Shown piece after piece: positions 1 through 6,162 of a DNA stretch of 12,530 nucleotides. Every line of letters begins with the position of its first letter. Position 1 is the stretch's first letter. The DNA is from Acidimicrobiaceae bacterium (GTDB lineage Bacteria > Actinomycetota > Acidimicrobiia > Acidimicrobiales > Acidimicrobiaceae): contig JABEUP010000030.1 in assembly GCA_013044365.1 (NCBI GenBank), positions 1 to 12,530 on the forward strand. Reading direction: 5' to 3'. A model generated the notes under the pieces. That model saw nothing but the letters and a program-made list of their open reading frames with translations. It searched no databases and was not told the origin of the DNA. The translations under genes and the position numbers were made by a program.

Positions 1-36
1 CCTGGAACCTGCGTCATCTACCTATCCAAATAGAAA

Positions 37-68
37 GGGGCCGACCTATCATATGCGATAGGCGGCCC
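37..68 (-). terminator. Distal hairpin of the tandem terminator after rplI
   Basis: Arms 38-43 plus 45-50 (GGGCCG, CCTATC) pair with 57-68 (GATAGG, CGGCCC), leaving one bulged base at 44 and a six-base loop at 51-56. Read on the minus strand, the hairpin is followed by a pyrimidine-rich stretch (CCTTTCTATTT) at about 27-37. It lies beyond a first hairpin at 80-113, so the ribosomal operon seems to end in two successive stem-loops. The pairing is seen directly; the terminator role is inferred. Confidence 0.6.
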
Positions 69-79
69 TAAAGAAACTG

Positions 80-113
80 AATTGAGCGAGTACACCCGTT
101 TACCCGCTCAATT
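80..113 (-). terminator. Proximal hairpin of the tandem terminator after rplI
   Basis: Arms 80-92 and 101-113 form a 13-pair stem starting seven bases after the L9 stop codon. As DNA there is one A/C mismatch (89 against 104). In minus-strand RNA this becomes a G-U wobble, so the stem is continuous only in the transcript of the rpsF operon, which supports a minus-strand RNA role. The tract after the stem on the minus strand (CAGTTTCTTTAG) has only short T runs, so it may act with the stronger hairpin at 37-68. Confidence 0.6.
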
Positions 114-120
114 AAATTTT

Positions 121-567
121 CTATTCGACTCCGACAACCTCTACATGGACAGTGGCCATCACTTCCGAGTGAAGTCGCACTTTGACGTCATGGGATCCAG
201 TGGTTTTGATATGTTCTTCCATCTCAACCCTGCGACGTTCGATAGTTGGGCCACCAGCCGCACTGATTGCCTCGACAATGTCATGCTGGGCTACGGAACC
301 AAACAACCTGCCCTCTTGTGCGCGCGCCTCGATCCTGATTGCAAGGGCTTCGAGCACAACGGCCAATTCAGAAGCAGATCCGCGCAGCCGTGTCTCACGG
401 GCATCGCGTGAATTGCGCATAGCCTGAGCTTGATTGACGATCCCGTCCGAGGCAACGATAGCCTGACCTTTTGGAAGCAGAAAGTTACGTGCGAAACCAT
501 CAGCAACTTCAACAATGTCGCCGCGCTTGCCCAGGCCTGCCCGATCAGAACGAAGAACTACTCTCAT
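121..567 (-). CDS. rplI: 50S ribosomal protein L9
   Basis: This 148-residue protein binds 23S rRNA at the base of the L1 stalk and helps keep the reading frame. It has the family's usual length. The N-terminal domain carries the conserved pattern MRVVLRSDRAGLGKRGDIV, then the FARNFLLPKGQA segment (residues 25-36), a charged connecting helix, and a C-terminal domain ending in VHVEVVGVE. It is the last gene of the operon rpsF-ssb-rpsR-rplI. Its ATG shares one base with the rpsR stop (TAATG), and its ribosome-binding site GGAGGAG (minus-strand reading of 576-582) lies inside the end of rpsR, eight bases before the start. Translation is therefore probably coupled to that of S18. Two hairpins follow the stop codon. 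Confidence 0.97.
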   Translation of the reverse strand: MRVVLRSDRAGLGKRGDIVEVADGFARNFLLPKGQAIVASDGIVNQAQAMRNSRDARETRLRGSASELAVVLEALAIRIEARAQEGRLFGSVAQHDIVEAISAAGGPTIERRRVEMEEHIKTTGSHDVKVRLHSEVMATVHVEVVGVE

Positions 568-1016
568 TATTCGGACTCCTCCAACTCTTCCTCTTCTACC
601 TCGTCGTTGAGTTCGAACTCAGTTGACAAGTCAAGTTCTTCGACGCTCTCGATTGAAGCTACGAAGTCGTTTTCGATTGCAGTTGGAACAACGCTCCGCG
701 GCGCACCTCGTCCGCTGGTCGAGCGCTCCGCAACTGTGCGCTGAGTGTATGGCAAAAGTGCCAGTTCCCTGGCAGTCTTGATAGCCACAGCAACCGAACG
801 CTGGTGCTGAGAGCAGTTGCCTGATACGCGACGGGCGCGGATCTTTCCTCTGTCAGACATATATTTGCGCAAAACGTCAACATCTTTGTAACCGATGGTT
901 TCGATTTGCTTGACACAGAATATGCAAACTTTCTTCTTGCCGCCCTTGCGCACAACTTCTTTGGATATTTTTTTACTTCCCGAACGATCTCTATCTCTAT
1001 CGTTATTTCTTGCCAT
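567..1016 (-). CDS. rpsR: 30S ribosomal protein S18 with long acidic tail
   Basis: S18 pairs with S6 on the platform of the small ribosomal subunit. The core (about residues 26-96) has the conserved segments VCIFC, IGYKDVDVLRKYMSDRGKIRARRVSGNCSQHQRSVAVAIKTARELALLPY. Cys31, Cys34, Cys68 and His71 fit the zinc-binding (C+) form known in this family. The protein has 149 residues, whereas S18 usually has about 75-90. The excess is a short basic N-terminus and a C-terminal extension from about residue 97, whose last 35 residues hold 17 Asp/Glu and no Lys/Arg, ending EEEELEESE. The gene lies three bases after the ssb stop and overlaps rplI by one base. The extension stays in frame up to the rplI start, and its final Glu codons form the rplI ribosome-binding site. 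The function of the tail is unknown. Confidence 0.95.
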   Translation of the reverse strand: MARNNDRDRDRSGSKKISKEVVRKGGKKKVCIFCVKQIETIGYKDVDVLRKYMSDRGKIRARRVSGNCSQHQRSVAVAIKTARELALLPYTQRTVAERSTSGRGAPRSVVPTAIENDFVASIESVEELDLSTEFELNDEVEEEELEESE

Positions 1017-1019
1017 GGC

Positions 1020-1478
1020 TTAAAAAGGTTCCTCTTCGTATGAGTAAGCGCTTGGAGCTGGTACACCAACTGGTGCCGCTATTGGAACCTCTCCGGTATC
1101 CATCCCAAATCCCTTGCGCTCATTTCGGACTATCTGAGCTGTTGCCCATCTGAGCGATGGGCCGATTTCATCTGCAATTATCTCTATTTTGGATCGCTTT
1201 TCACCCTCTTGAGTTTCCCAGTTACGCTGCTCAAGACGACCAGTTACTATAACCCTTGCGCCCTTGGACAAACTTTCGCTGGCATTTTCAGCCATCTCCC
1301 GCCAGCAAACCACATCGAAGAAAGAAGTGGCTTCCTCCCACTGCTGGCTCTGTCGATTTTGCCAACGCCTATTGACTGCGATACCGAAAGTGGCAGTAGC
1401 TTGCCCTGACGAAGTAAAGCGCAACTCGGGATCTCTTGTTACGTTCCCTACAATTGTGATGGTATTTCCGTTTGACAT
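1020..1478 (-). CDS. ssb: Single-stranded DNA-binding protein
   Basis: SSB coats single-stranded DNA during replication, recombination and repair, and recruits partner enzymes through its C-terminal tip. The OB fold covers about residues 1-112, with the family patterns NTITIVGNVTRDPELRFT, FFDVVCWREMAENASESLSKGARVIVTGRLEQRNWE and a following KIEIIADEIGPSLRWA segment. A flexible Gly/Pro/Ala-rich linker follows, and the protein ends in EEEPF, the acidic-plus-Phe tip used for partner binding (DDDIPF in E. coli). At 152 residues it is of normal length. The ATG is preceded by AGAGGAG at good spacing. The gene lies between rpsF (42 bases upstream) and rpsR (three bases downstream), the order found in many bacteria. 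Confidence 0.96.
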   Translation of the reverse strand: MSNGNTITIVGNVTRDPELRFTSSGQATATFGIAVNRRWQNRQSQQWEEATSFFDVVCWREMAENASESLSKGARVIVTGRLEQRNWETQEGEKRSKIEIIADEIGPSLRWATAQIVRNERKGFGMDTGEVPIAAPVGVPAPSAYSYEEEPF

Positions 1479-1520
1479 TCCTAACTCCTCTAGAGTTCTT
1501 GGAAACGCGGCTTCAGACCG

Positions 1521-1862
1521 TTAAGCGACCGACTCCGAGACAGCCTTCACAGCAGCTTTCTGCTTGGCCGAGTGCTCGGGGGTGCGAATGATCTTGTGGC
1601 GAAGGACCTCATCCGTAATTGACAGGACCCGGTCCAATTCAGCGACTACTTCGGGCTCAGCATCCAGCTCGACAATTGCGTAGTAGCCTTCCCATTTATT
1701 CTTGAGTTCATATGCGAAACGCTTACGCCCCCATTTTTCAACTCTGCCTACTAGCCCCCCCTGAGCTTTGACAAGATCAATTGTCTTGTCCAAGGTTGAT
1801 TTGATGGTCTCCTCATCGAGTGCAGAGTCAACGATTAATACGACTTCATACGGCCGTTTCAT
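1521..1862 (-). CDS. rpsF: 30S ribosomal protein S6
   Basis: S6 forms a heterodimer with S18 on the 30S platform. The 113-residue protein begins MKRPYEVVLIVDSALDEE, has the core GRVEKWGRKRFAYELKNKWEGYYAIVELDAEPEVVAELDRVLSI typical of the family, and ends in an Ala/Lys-rich tail of about 20 residues. The ATG follows GGGAGGA on the minus strand at a usual spacing. It is the first gene of the ribosomal operon. The leader upstream (1863 to about 1960) contains two small hairpins that could be a control element, because S6-S18 autoregulation through the rpsF leader is known in several bacterial groups. Confidence 0.96.
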   Translation of the reverse strand: MKRPYEVVLIVDSALDEETIKSTLDKTIDLVKAQGGLVGRVEKWGRKRFAYELKNKWEGYYAIVELDAEPEVVAELDRVLSITDEVLRHKIIRTPEHSAKQKAAVKAVSESVA

Positions 1863-1884
1863 ACGGCTTATTCCTCCCTATGGA

Positions 1885-1914
1885 CCCAAATTTGGGGCTC
1901 TGGTACTTCCAAAG
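1885..1914 (-). promoter_or_regulatory. Possible structured rpsF leader (two hairpins)
   Basis: In minus-strand RNA, CUUUGG (1914-1909) can pair with CCAGAG (1903-1898, one G-U) around a five-base loop. Directly after it, CCCA (1896-1893) can pair with UGGG (1888-1885) around AAUU; the DNA CCCAAATTTGGG is self-complementary. Both lie shortly before the rpsF ribosome-binding site. A leader recognised by the S6-S18 dimer is known in several phyla, but I see no match to its conserved features, so a regulatory role is only a suggestion. Confidence 0.25.
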
Positions 1915-2223
1915 CAGGTTGGATTTTAATATTTAGTATGCACCATGAAAACACATATATTTATCCGATGACACGCTAGTCGCTCGTAGAGCAATTTGGC
2001 TTCACCATTGAAAAATACTCAAGGTCCGCCGCGCTTTGATAACCAAGGATTCCTGGTGCGACTTGCGCTTTCATAGTTAGACTTCTGCAAAAGGATGATC
2101 CTGGAGTTGCCGGACCTGCCAACATCGGGCAAATATGCAATGTACCTACCTCTAACGGCCGACAAGTCGGAAACATTTAGGACTGATCGAGCTGCCAACG
2201 CCACAGTTGCAGATCGATAATCA

Positions 2224-2236
2224 GGCAGGAACTGCC
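2224..2236 (-). terminator. Weak hairpin after panB
   Basis: GGCAG-GAA-CTGCC forms a 5-bp stem with a three-base loop starting 16 bases after the panB stop codon. On the minus strand it is followed by TGATTATC, not a proper T run. It may help end panB transcription, but it is short and could be chance. Confidence 0.25.
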
Positions 2237-2252
2237 GCAGCTACCGTACGAA

Positions 2253-3095
2253 CTAAAAATTCCAGTCGTCGAATTCGCCGTGACCCACGTGATAGCCTTC
2301 ATCCGCAGAAGGAAAGGCCTTCATCTTGACATCGTGCACATAGCCCTCAAGACCTTTGATCCCAAGTTCGCCCAGGGATCCGTACTGCCTCACGAATTTT
2401 GGTCTATGGCCAAACGTCAGCCCCAGCAGATCATGGAAAACAAGGACTTGTCCATCGCAATTTGGTCCTGCACCGATGCCAATAGTGGGAATATGCAAAA
2501 GCTGGGTTACCTTGGCGGCAACCACATTAGGTACTGCCTCAATTACAACTGAAAACACTCCTGCCTCTTCAATGGCAAGCGCGTCATCGAGCAACTTCTT
2601 CGCAGCATCTCTGGTTTTAGCCTGAACTGAAAACCCGCCAAATGTATGAATTGACTGTGGTGTCAGGCCCAGGTGACCCATAACTGGAATCTCAGCGTCA
2701 ATCAGAGCCCTGATGATCTCGATCCGGTTTGCTCCGCCTTCCAGCTTGACCGCTTCAGCACCGGCCCGAATCAGTTTTGCGGCATTTTTTATGGCATCCT
2801 TCACTCCAGTGTGATAAGACAACCACGGCAAATCCGTAACAATCAGTGCCGCTGGCTCTGTCCGCGACACCGCCTTGGTGTGATAGGCCATATCGCGGAC
2901 AGTCACGGACAAAGTGTCCTCATAGCCCAGCACAACCATGCCCAGGGAATCGCCGACCAGAATTATGTCGACTCCAGCCGCATCTGCGATGCGGGCAGTG
3001 GGCGCATCATAGGCCGTTACCATAGCGATGGGTGGGTTCGTCTCATTGGCCTTATGAGCACGTATCTGAGGTACAGACTTCTTGTTAGTATTCAT
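2253..3095 (-). CDS. panB: 3-methyl-2-oxobutanoate hydroxymethyltransferase
   Basis: PanB transfers a hydroxymethyl group from 5,10-methylenetetrahydrofolate to 3-methyl-2-oxobutanoate, giving ketopantoate, the first committed step to pantothenate and CoA. The 280-residue length is normal. Visible family features are: the VTAYDAPTARIADAAGVDIILVGDSLGMV segment; candidate metal ligands Asp49, Asp88 and Glu119 (in VGDS, VTDLPW and KLEGG); the GHLGLTPQSIHTFGGF block; candidate general base Glu187 in VVIEAVP; and IPTIGIGAGPNCDGQVLV followed by DLLGL. The ATG has a strong ribosome-binding site (GAGGAGG). It lies 102 bases after the DUF5318-like gene on the same strand, but a terminator-like hairpin between them suggests its own promoter. 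No panC or panD is visible nearby. Confidence 0.96.
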   Translation of the reverse strand: MNTNKKSVPQIRAHKANETNPPIAMVTAYDAPTARIADAAGVDIILVGDSLGMVVLGYEDTLSVTVRDMAYHTKAVSRTEPAALIVTDLPWLSYHTGVKDAIKNAAKLIRAGAEAVKLEGGANRIEIIRALIDAEIPVMGHLGLTPQSIHTFGGFSVQAKTRDAAKKLLDDALAIEEAGVFSVVIEAVPNVVAAKVTQLLHIPTIGIGAGPNCDGQVLVFHDLLGLTFGHRPKFVRQYGSLGELGIKGLEGYVHDVKMKAFPSADEGYHVGHGEFDDWNF

Positions 3096-3170
3096 CTAAC
3101 GCCTCCTCGACGTCCCGCGCACAGTGGCTGCAGGCATCAAAATCAAGTCTAACTACCAATAAGGCAATTT

Positions 3171-3196
3171 ACAAAACGAGGCGACAATCGTCCTCG
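3171..3196 (-). terminator. Intrinsic terminator after the DUF5318-like gene
   Basis: Read on the minus strand, directly after the stop codon: stem CGAGG-A-CGA, loop TTG, stem TCG-CCTCG, then TTTTGT. This is an 8-bp stem with one bulged base (position 3191) followed by a short T run at 3176-3171. It lies between the DUF5318-like gene and panB, so panB may be transcribed mainly from its own promoter. Confidence 0.55.
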
Positions 3197-3197
3197 A

Positions 3198-3581
3198 TTA
3201 GAATTGGCGAACCAGATGATTCCAGTGACATTGCGGACACACTTCCACCACATAACAGGTGAACTCGGAAACTGTGGATCTGAGTCTAGCTAGCTCATCG
3301 GAACCGGCGATGCACCGTCCATGCGACGGCAGCTTCGGCCCAAAGGCATAGGAGACATGGACGATATCCCCCGTTCCGCAAACTTCACACAATTCCCCCG
3401 ATGGAGTACCGATGGACTTGGCAGCTCGTATTAGATCGGGGTGAGCATCGCAAAGTTCATGTTTGGCGATTTGACCTGCTTTAAACTCGCGGAGCTGGAC
3501 TTTTTTGGCTAACAGGTATTCAATGCTAGCGAATTCGCCTGGTTTGCCCGATCTTGAGAATTCTCCACTCACAAAGTACAC
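3198..3581 (-). CDS. DUF5318-like zinc-ribbon protein
   Basis: The 127-residue product matches, from memory, the actinobacterial DUF5318 family (the kind of protein encoded near ino1 and ponA in mycobacteria). Diagnostic stretches are LCDAHPDLIRAAK (residues 43-55), a CxxC pair (Cys65, Cys68), a VSYAFG strand, and the C-terminal VVEVCPQCHWNHLVRQF with a second CxxC (Cys115, Cys118). The two pairs suggest one bound zinc. No catalytic function is known. The assigned GTG start has no clear ribosome-binding site and an in-frame TAA lies 12 bases upstream. A second GTG at codon 4 is an alternative, and the family usually begins nearer residue 18. The gene is divergent from padR and shares its promoter region. 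Confidence 0.75.
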   Translation of the reverse strand: MYFVSGEFSRSGKPGEFASIEYLLAKKVQLREFKAGQIAKHELCDAHPDLIRAAKSIGTPSGELCEVCGTGDIVHVSYAFGPKLPSHGRCIAGSDELARLRSTVSEFTCYVVEVCPQCHWNHLVRQF

Positions 3582-3668
3582 GGTACAAGGAATTTACTGA
3601 GATTGACATAGCCTCACTAGGAAAATTTATCGGCAACAATTCGATCTCGAAATTATTAATTTCAAACC

Positions 3669-3706
3669 GATATATCAGCCCGATATAACAGATTTTGATA
3701 TATAAT
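3669..3706 (+). promoter_or_regulatory. padR-ino1 promoter region with GATATA repeats
   Basis: The motif GATATA occurs at 3669, 3682 and 3697. The first copy lies in the 8-base palindrome GATATATC (3669-3676). The last runs into TATAAT (3701-3706), an exact -10 hexamer, about 60 bases before the padR ATG. No good -35 is visible 17 bases upstream, so the promoter may need an activator or the call may be wrong. PadR proteins commonly bind palindromes in their own promoter, so these repeats are the natural candidates for its operator (inference). Confidence 0.45.
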
Positions 3707-3767
3707 CTAAGCACCAAGGGAATTCGCAGATTAATTCGCTTTGCAAACCGACTCAGAGAATCGTCAG

Positions 3768-4424
3768 ATGGCAGCTGGACCTACTTCACTAGAACTCGTA
3801 GTACTTGGCTTGCTCAAGGAGCAGGACATGCACGGCTATGAGTTGAAAAAACGAATGACCGAATCATTGGGACCCATTATGCACGTGTCCTGGGGTTCGC
3901 TCTATCCAGCTTTGGCTCGCTTGGAGGCCAAAGGCGCGGTAAAAGCCGTGGAGGCAAGGCCGGCGATTCCCAACATCCCTATGACCGGTTCCCTGGGCGG
4001 GGAAAAAGCTGCATTCCGCTCAACTTCAGAAGGACTTAGGGGGTCCAGAAATAAAAAGGTTTATGGCATCACAGACATAGGCTCTGCGCTTTTTTCAGGG
4101 ATATTGAACGATGACAATGAAATAGATGAAAAAGGTTTTGCTGTCCGGCTGGCTTTTGCCAACCATATGGATCCGGAAAAACGGCTTAAGATGCTTAGGG
4201 ACCGACGGGACCTGATTTTGGAACGGGTCAAGTCCTCCCGAAGAAGTTTTGAGAAAAAGCGCTTCGCTTTCGAACCATACGTGGAACTCGTTCTCGAACA
4301 CTTTCGATCAACCAACTCATCCGATCTGGCATGGATCGAAGGCTTGATTGCAAAAGAGGAATCATCCACGCAGAACCCAGGAACAGATTTCTTGGTTTCT
4401 CAGGAAATCCAAGACTCGCTCTAA
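3768..4424 (+). CDS. PadR-family transcriptional regulator
   Basis: A winged-helix DNA-binding regulator, 218 residues from the chosen ATG. Family features are SLELVVLGLLKEQDMHGYELKKRM (residues 7-30), the recognition region SWGSLYPALARLEAKGAVK (41-59), and wing strand VYGITDIG (98-105). A C-terminal half with GFAVRLAFANHMDPEKRLKMLRDRRDLI resembles the mycobacterial PadR encoded beside ino1. The wing loop holds about 35 extra residues rich in Gly, Ser, Pro and Arg. The frame stays open to a TTG at 3741, but that start has no nearby ribosome-binding site and the family normally begins close to SLELVVLGLL, so I prefer ATG 3768 (weak AGAG upstream). It lies 22 bases before ino1 and is probably co-transcribed with it. 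A role in controlling ino1 is inferred from this arrangement. Confidence 0.88.
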   Translation: MAAGPTSLELVVLGLLKEQDMHGYELKKRMTESLGPIMHVSWGSLYPALARLEAKGAVKAVEARPAIPNIPMTGSLGGEKAAFRSTSEGLRGSRNKKVYGITDIGSALFSGILNDDNEIDEKGFAVRLAFANHMDPEKRLKMLRDRRDLILERVKSSRRSFEKKRFAFEPYVELVLEHFRSTNSSDLAWIEGLIAKEESSTQNPGTDFLVSQEIQDSL

Positions 4425-4446
4425 CACTAAGGAAGGTGAATTATAA

Positions 4447-5517
4447 GTGGGCAAGATAAGAGTAGCAATCGCAGGTGTAGGCAACTGTGCCAGTTCTCTG
4501 GTACAGGGAATCGAGTACTACAAGAATGCCGACCCGCAAGAATCCGTACCAGGTCTGATGCACGTGGTTTTGGGTAATTACCACGTTCGAGACATCGAAG
4601 TGGATTTAGCATTCGACGTAGATGCAACCAAAGTCGGTACCGATCTAAGCAAAGCGATTTTCTCTGGTCAAAACAACACTATAAAATTCGCTAATGTTGA
4701 CCACACCGGGGTTACCGTGCTGAGAGGCCCAACCCTTGACGGATTGGGCAAATACTACCGGGAAACCATTGAAGAGTCTCCCGAGAGCCCGGTAGACGTC
4801 GTCGAGTCGCTAAAAGAGGCCCGCATCGACGTGCTTGTCAGTTACCTGCCGGTTGGTTCGGAACTGGCACAGAAATTTTACGCCCAAGCCGCTATTGACG
4901 CCAAAGTGGCATTCGTGAATGCGATTCCGGTCTTCATCGCCTCAGACCCGGAATGGGCCAAGAAGTTCACCGATGCCGGGGTGCCAATCATCGGGGATGA
5001 CATCAAGAGCCAGGTTGGCGCCACTATTGTCCACCGGGTGCTGGCCAGGCTATTCGAAGACCGCGGATTGGTTCTTGACCGAACATACCAACTGAACGTC
5101 GGCGGAAACATGGACTTTAAGAACATGCTGGAACGGGAAAGGCTGGAGTCAAAGAAAATCTCCAAGACCCAGGCGGTTACTTCCCAAATCGACAATGGCA
5201 TCGAATCGAACAATGTGCACATCGGACCATCCGACCATGTCGCCTGGCTTGAAGACCGCAAATGGGCCTATATCCGTCTCGAAGGCCGTAATTTCGGCGA
5301 CGTTCCTTTGAACATTGAGTTAAAACTCGAAGTTTGGGACTCTCCCAACTCTGCAGGGGTTATTATCGATGCACTGAGGTGTGCGAAAATTGCACTTGAC
5401 AGGGGGATTGGGGGACCACTGCTTGGCCCGTCTGCCTATTTCATGAAGTCTCCGCCAGTTCAGTACCGTGATCAAGTTGCACAAGAAATGGTAAACACCT
5501 TTGCATCAAATGGCTAA
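4447..5517 (+). CDS. ino1: myo-Inositol-1(3)-phosphate synthase, actinobacterial type
   Basis: Converts glucose 6-phosphate to inositol 3-phosphate with bound NAD. In actinobacteria the product feeds phosphatidylinositol lipids and, where present, mycothiol. The 356 residues include the Rossmann motif VAIAGVGNCASSLVQG near the start, NAIPVFIASDPEWAKKF (about 157-173), GDDIKSQVGATIVHR (about 181-195), LNVGGNMDFKNM (about 216-227), a NVHIGPSDHVAWLEDRKWAYI block, and LEVWDSPNSAGVIIDALRCAKIALDRGIGG towards the end. These are the conserved blocks of the shorter actinobacterial and archaeal enzyme. It starts at GTG after a very good ribosome-binding site (AAGGAAGG). It follows padR by 22 bases and precedes a methyltransferase gene by nine bases, forming a three-gene unit. 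Confidence 0.95.
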   Translation: MGKIRVAIAGVGNCASSLVQGIEYYKNADPQESVPGLMHVVLGNYHVRDIEVDLAFDVDATKVGTDLSKAIFSGQNNTIKFANVDHTGVTVLRGPTLDGLGKYYRETIEESPESPVDVVESLKEARIDVLVSYLPVGSELAQKFYAQAAIDAKVAFVNAIPVFIASDPEWAKKFTDAGVPIIGDDIKSQVGATIVHRVLARLFEDRGLVLDRTYQLNVGGNMDFKNMLERERLESKKISKTQAVTSQIDNGIESNNVHIGPSDHVAWLEDRKWAYIRLEGRNFGDVPLNIELKLEVWDSPNSAGVIIDALRCAKIALDRGIGGPLLGPSAYFMKSPPVQYRDQVAQEMVNTFASNG

Positions 5518-5526
5518 GGGAGCCCG

Positions 5527-6162
5527 TTGGAGCCTGTCGATTTTCTAACCCAAGAGGTAACCCGCCTAATAGGCGAGGTAAAAGGAAAGAAAATGCTTGA
5601 GCTTGGCTTGGCAAGTCATTGCCTGTCGGCCAAGTTTGTCGCTCAGGGTGCCTCACCAATTTTGGTAGAAGAGTCATCAGATAAACTTTCCAAGCTGAGG
5701 AATACCGAGGAATTTAACGAATTCAAGTTCGAGATCCGCCAGACCAAGCTCGCGGATCTTGCCTTCTGTCCGGCTGAATCAATCGATATTGCGTTCAGTA
5801 TTATTGCCCTGGCAGGCACAAGCGACATTGCAAGAGTTTTTCGTCAGCTTCAGAGAGTCTTGAAAGATCAGGGCACTTTGATATTCGGCCTCATCCATCC
5901 CCTGGCCTTTATGAATTTAGCGATGCCAAATTCTGAATCGCCCTTACGCTACCGATCAAAAGCCACGCTCGTTGCAGAAGATCTGAAATGGGACTTCCCG
6001 GTTCCTCTCCCGGAAAAATTCCGGCAAATTTCATTCGGAGAAACCTTCTCGCTCCTGAAACGTGCTGGGTTGGCGGTGGATCAGCTCCTGGAAATTCCTG
6101 AAGAAGACTCAGCCGCGGACTCTGGCGATCCCAGCGCACTGCTAATCAAAGCTCGTAAATAA
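5527..6162 (+). CDS. Class I SAM-dependent methyltransferase-like protein
   Basis: A 211-residue protein with the layout of a small class I methyltransferase. It has a first strand and turn, KKMLELGLASHCLSAKF (about residues 21-37), an acidic end of strand 2 at ILVEESSDKL, and an IDIAFSIIAL strand followed by IARVFRQLQRVLKDQGTLIFGLIHP, typical of methyltransferase type 11 proteins. The C-terminus PSALLIKARK also fits. The cofactor loop reads ELGLASH rather than the usual D/E-xGxGxG, so SAM binding may be altered or lost. The start is TTG with AAGGGAG just before it, partly formed by the ino1 stop codon, so it is translated closely after ino1. Its substrate is unknown. Its stop directly abuts the stop of the convergent pcnA gene. 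Confidence 0.8.
   Translation: MEPVDFLTQEVTRLIGEVKGKKMLELGLASHCLSAKFVAQGASPILVEESSDKLSKLRNTEEFNEFKFEIRQTKLADLAFCPAESIDIAFSIIALAGTSDIARVFRQLQRVLKDQGTLIFGLIHPLAFMNLAMPNSESPLRYRSKATLVAEDLKWDFPVPLPEKFRQISFGETFSLLKRAGLAVDQLLEIPEEDSAADSGDPSALLIKARK

Larger units (their letters stand above)
1863..2252. other. Gene-free region between panB and rpsF
   Basis: About 390 bases with no convincing gene. The rpsF-proximal part (1863 to about 1960) is the leader and presumably the promoter of the ribosomal operon. It is A/T-rich around 1921-1970, but I could not fix a clear -35/-10 pair. The panB-proximal part has small dyads: GGCAG-GAA-CTGCC at 2224-2236, CCGAC-AA-GTCGG at 2159-2170, and AGGAT-G-ATCCT near 2091-2101. 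The short open frames here (for example 2019-2204 on minus) show no recognisable protein pattern and have poor start contexts. No tRNA-like fold was seen. Confidence 0.5.

Noticed and set aside
2019..2204. Short minus-strand frame between panB and rpsF
   Set aside because: GTG start without ribosome-binding site, no family pattern, and competing frames of similar length in the same place.
1863..2252. Possible tRNA or degraded gene in the gene-free stretch
   Set aside because: No GGTTCRA-type T-loop with a matching acceptor stem was found on either strand, and no broken protein family could be followed through the frames.
3526..3717. Open frame on minus overlapping the start of the DUF5318-like gene
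   Set aside because: It is in another frame, has no recognisable protein pattern, and ends inside the better supported gene. Its internal ATG (near 3607) has a ribosome-binding site too close to the start.
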